In this document: piece after piece, positions 6,043-6,479 of the stretch
How positions within the stretch are numbered: position 1 is the stretch's first letter
Layout: every line of letters begins with the position of its first letter
DNA from: CAZRDB01 sp964598695
Lineage (GTDB): Bacteria > Armatimonadota > Zipacnadia > UBA1398
Assembly: GCA_964598695.1 (NCBI GenBank)
Contig: CAZRDB010000244.1
Span: 1 to 6,479, forward strand
Direction of reading: 5' to 3'
Length of the DNA: 6,479 nucleotides
Notes under the pieces: model-generated
Database searches by the model: none
What the model saw: only the letters and a program-made list of their open reading frames with translations
Told to the model about the DNA's origin: nothing
Position numbers and translations under genes: made by a program

Positions 6043-6479
6043 TCACTTCCTCGTGGTTGTCCGCGCCTCCGACTTGGCGCCCGCCGGTGTGTCCGGGCGT
6101 ATCCCCTTGCTGGTTGGGGGCACATCGGGCCGCTCGCCCTTGGTGCCTCCCGCCACGCCACAGCCCGACTCGCCGATCGAGACCAGCGCGCCGCCCACGA
6201 ACACGCCGAAGACGCCCGCGACCCGCGCGAACCAGCCCCGACGGTCGGTCAGGTTGCGGGAGACGCCCTCGACCATCGCATCGAGCTGCTCGGGGTCGGT
6301 TGCGAGCAGGATCCCGCGCTCGGCCGGCGAGAGCGCGACGCCCGACGCGTCGAGAGCCCCGACGCGGTCGGCTCCGAGCCGGTCTCGGAAGCGGCGGTCG
6401 AGAGCCGCGCGCGCCAGCACCCGGTCGATCCCGCGCGGGACCTCCCGGCCGGCCTCGTCCTCCGGCGGCCTGCCGCCGA
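6043..6479 (-). CDS. RiPP-precursor-like small protein with leader-type helix and KGxRPDxP repeats; start outside the window
   Basis: At least 144 residues are open to the window edge. An internal GTG at 6420 is possible, but its nearest GGGAGG is about 19 bases away, so the true start is probably upstream of the window. The N-terminal part (RVLARAALDRRFRDRL ... GVALSPAERGIL, about 6265-6426) has the pattern 'R-A-x-x-D-x-x-F-R-x-x-L ... G-x-x-L-S-x-x-E', which resembles the leader domains of nitrile-hydratase-leader and Franean1_4349-type RiPP precursors. A hydrophobic segment follows (WFARVAGVFGVFVGGALVSI, about 6175-6234), then ESGCGVAGG, then a polar tail with KGERPDVP and KGIRPDTP, ending in a basic TTTRK. 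The tail has no Cys, Trp or Tyr; the single Cys lies just before GVAGG. A cobalamin radical SAM gene begins 22 bases downstream. Family membership is judged by eye; it could instead be a membrane-associated protein of unrelated function. Confidence 0.65.
   Translation of the reverse strand, partial: GGRPPEDEAGREVPRGIDRVLARAALDRRFRDRLGADRVGALDASGVALSPAERGILLATDPEQLDAMVEGVSRNLTDRRGWFARVAGVFGVFVGGALVSIGESGCGVAGGTKGERPDVPPTSKGIRPDTPAGAKSEARTTTRK
6085..6141 (-). repeat. Two-copy peptide repeat KGxRPDxP, 11-residue period
   Basis: KGERPDVP (6141-6118) and KGIRPDTP (6108-6085) are spaced 33 bases apart in the C-terminal tail of the precursor-like protein. Apart from Lys (AAG in both), every conserved residue uses a different codon in the two copies: Gly GGC/GGG, Arg CGG/CGC, first Pro CCC/CCG, Asp GAT/GAC, last Pro CCC/CCG. 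The repeat is therefore conserved as peptide, not as DNA. Confidence 0.8.

Noticed and set aside
6021..6161. N-terminal extension of the radical SAM gene up to 6161
   Set aside because: The extension reads Arg/Pro-rich sequence through the precursor-like gene in another frame; ATG 6020 begins directly before the first strand of the cobalamin-binding domain.
6175..6210. Lipoprotein signal in the precursor-like protein (hydrophobic segment followed by Cys)
   Set aside because: The residues before the Cys are IGESGC, without the Leu at -3 that a lipobox needs, and the segment is far from the N-terminus.

Overview
The window is GC-rich DNA (roughly 70% by eye) with GTG starts, tight gene overlaps and strong G/C third-position bias. 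It suggests a high-GC Gram-negative bacterium. kdsC points to Kdo-containing lipopolysaccharide, and the PpiC/TPR protein and the exported alpha/beta hydrolase point to a double-membrane envelope. Planctomycetota or a similar high-GC, poorly cultured phylum would fit, but nothing here fixes the phylum.

Left block (1-1498, minus strand): a compact operon reads kdsC-like phosphatase, then a 5'-nucleotidase-type metallophosphoesterase, then a 60-residue membrane peptide, then the first codons of another gene. Successive genes overlap by 13, 4 and 1 bases, and the first three have good Shine-Dalgarno sequences, so they are probably translationally coupled.

Middle block (1701-3464, plus strand): a divergent gene encodes a membrane-anchored SurA/PpiC-like peptidyl-prolyl isomerase with a C-terminal TPR-like region. 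A single in-frame TAA at 1926-1928 splits it. The reading frame and domain logic continue unbroken on both sides, so this is a very recent nonsense mutation or a sequence error. A 14-bp hairpin at 3487-3518 separates it from the convergent gene.

Right block (3524-6479, minus strand): three genes run in one direction. The first is a small protein, cut by the window edge, with an N-terminal helix resembling RiPP leader domains of the nitrile-hydratase-leader/Franean1_4349 type, one hydrophobic segment and a C-terminal tail carrying two copies of KGxRPDxP. Next, 22 bases downstream, is a cobalamin-binding radical SAM enzyme. Last, 67 bases further on, is an exported alpha/beta hydrolase. This resembles a peptide-modification cassette and is the best candidate in the window for an undescribed system. 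The repeat pair is the natural candidate for the modified region. The substrate, the chemistry and the role of the hydrolase are inference.
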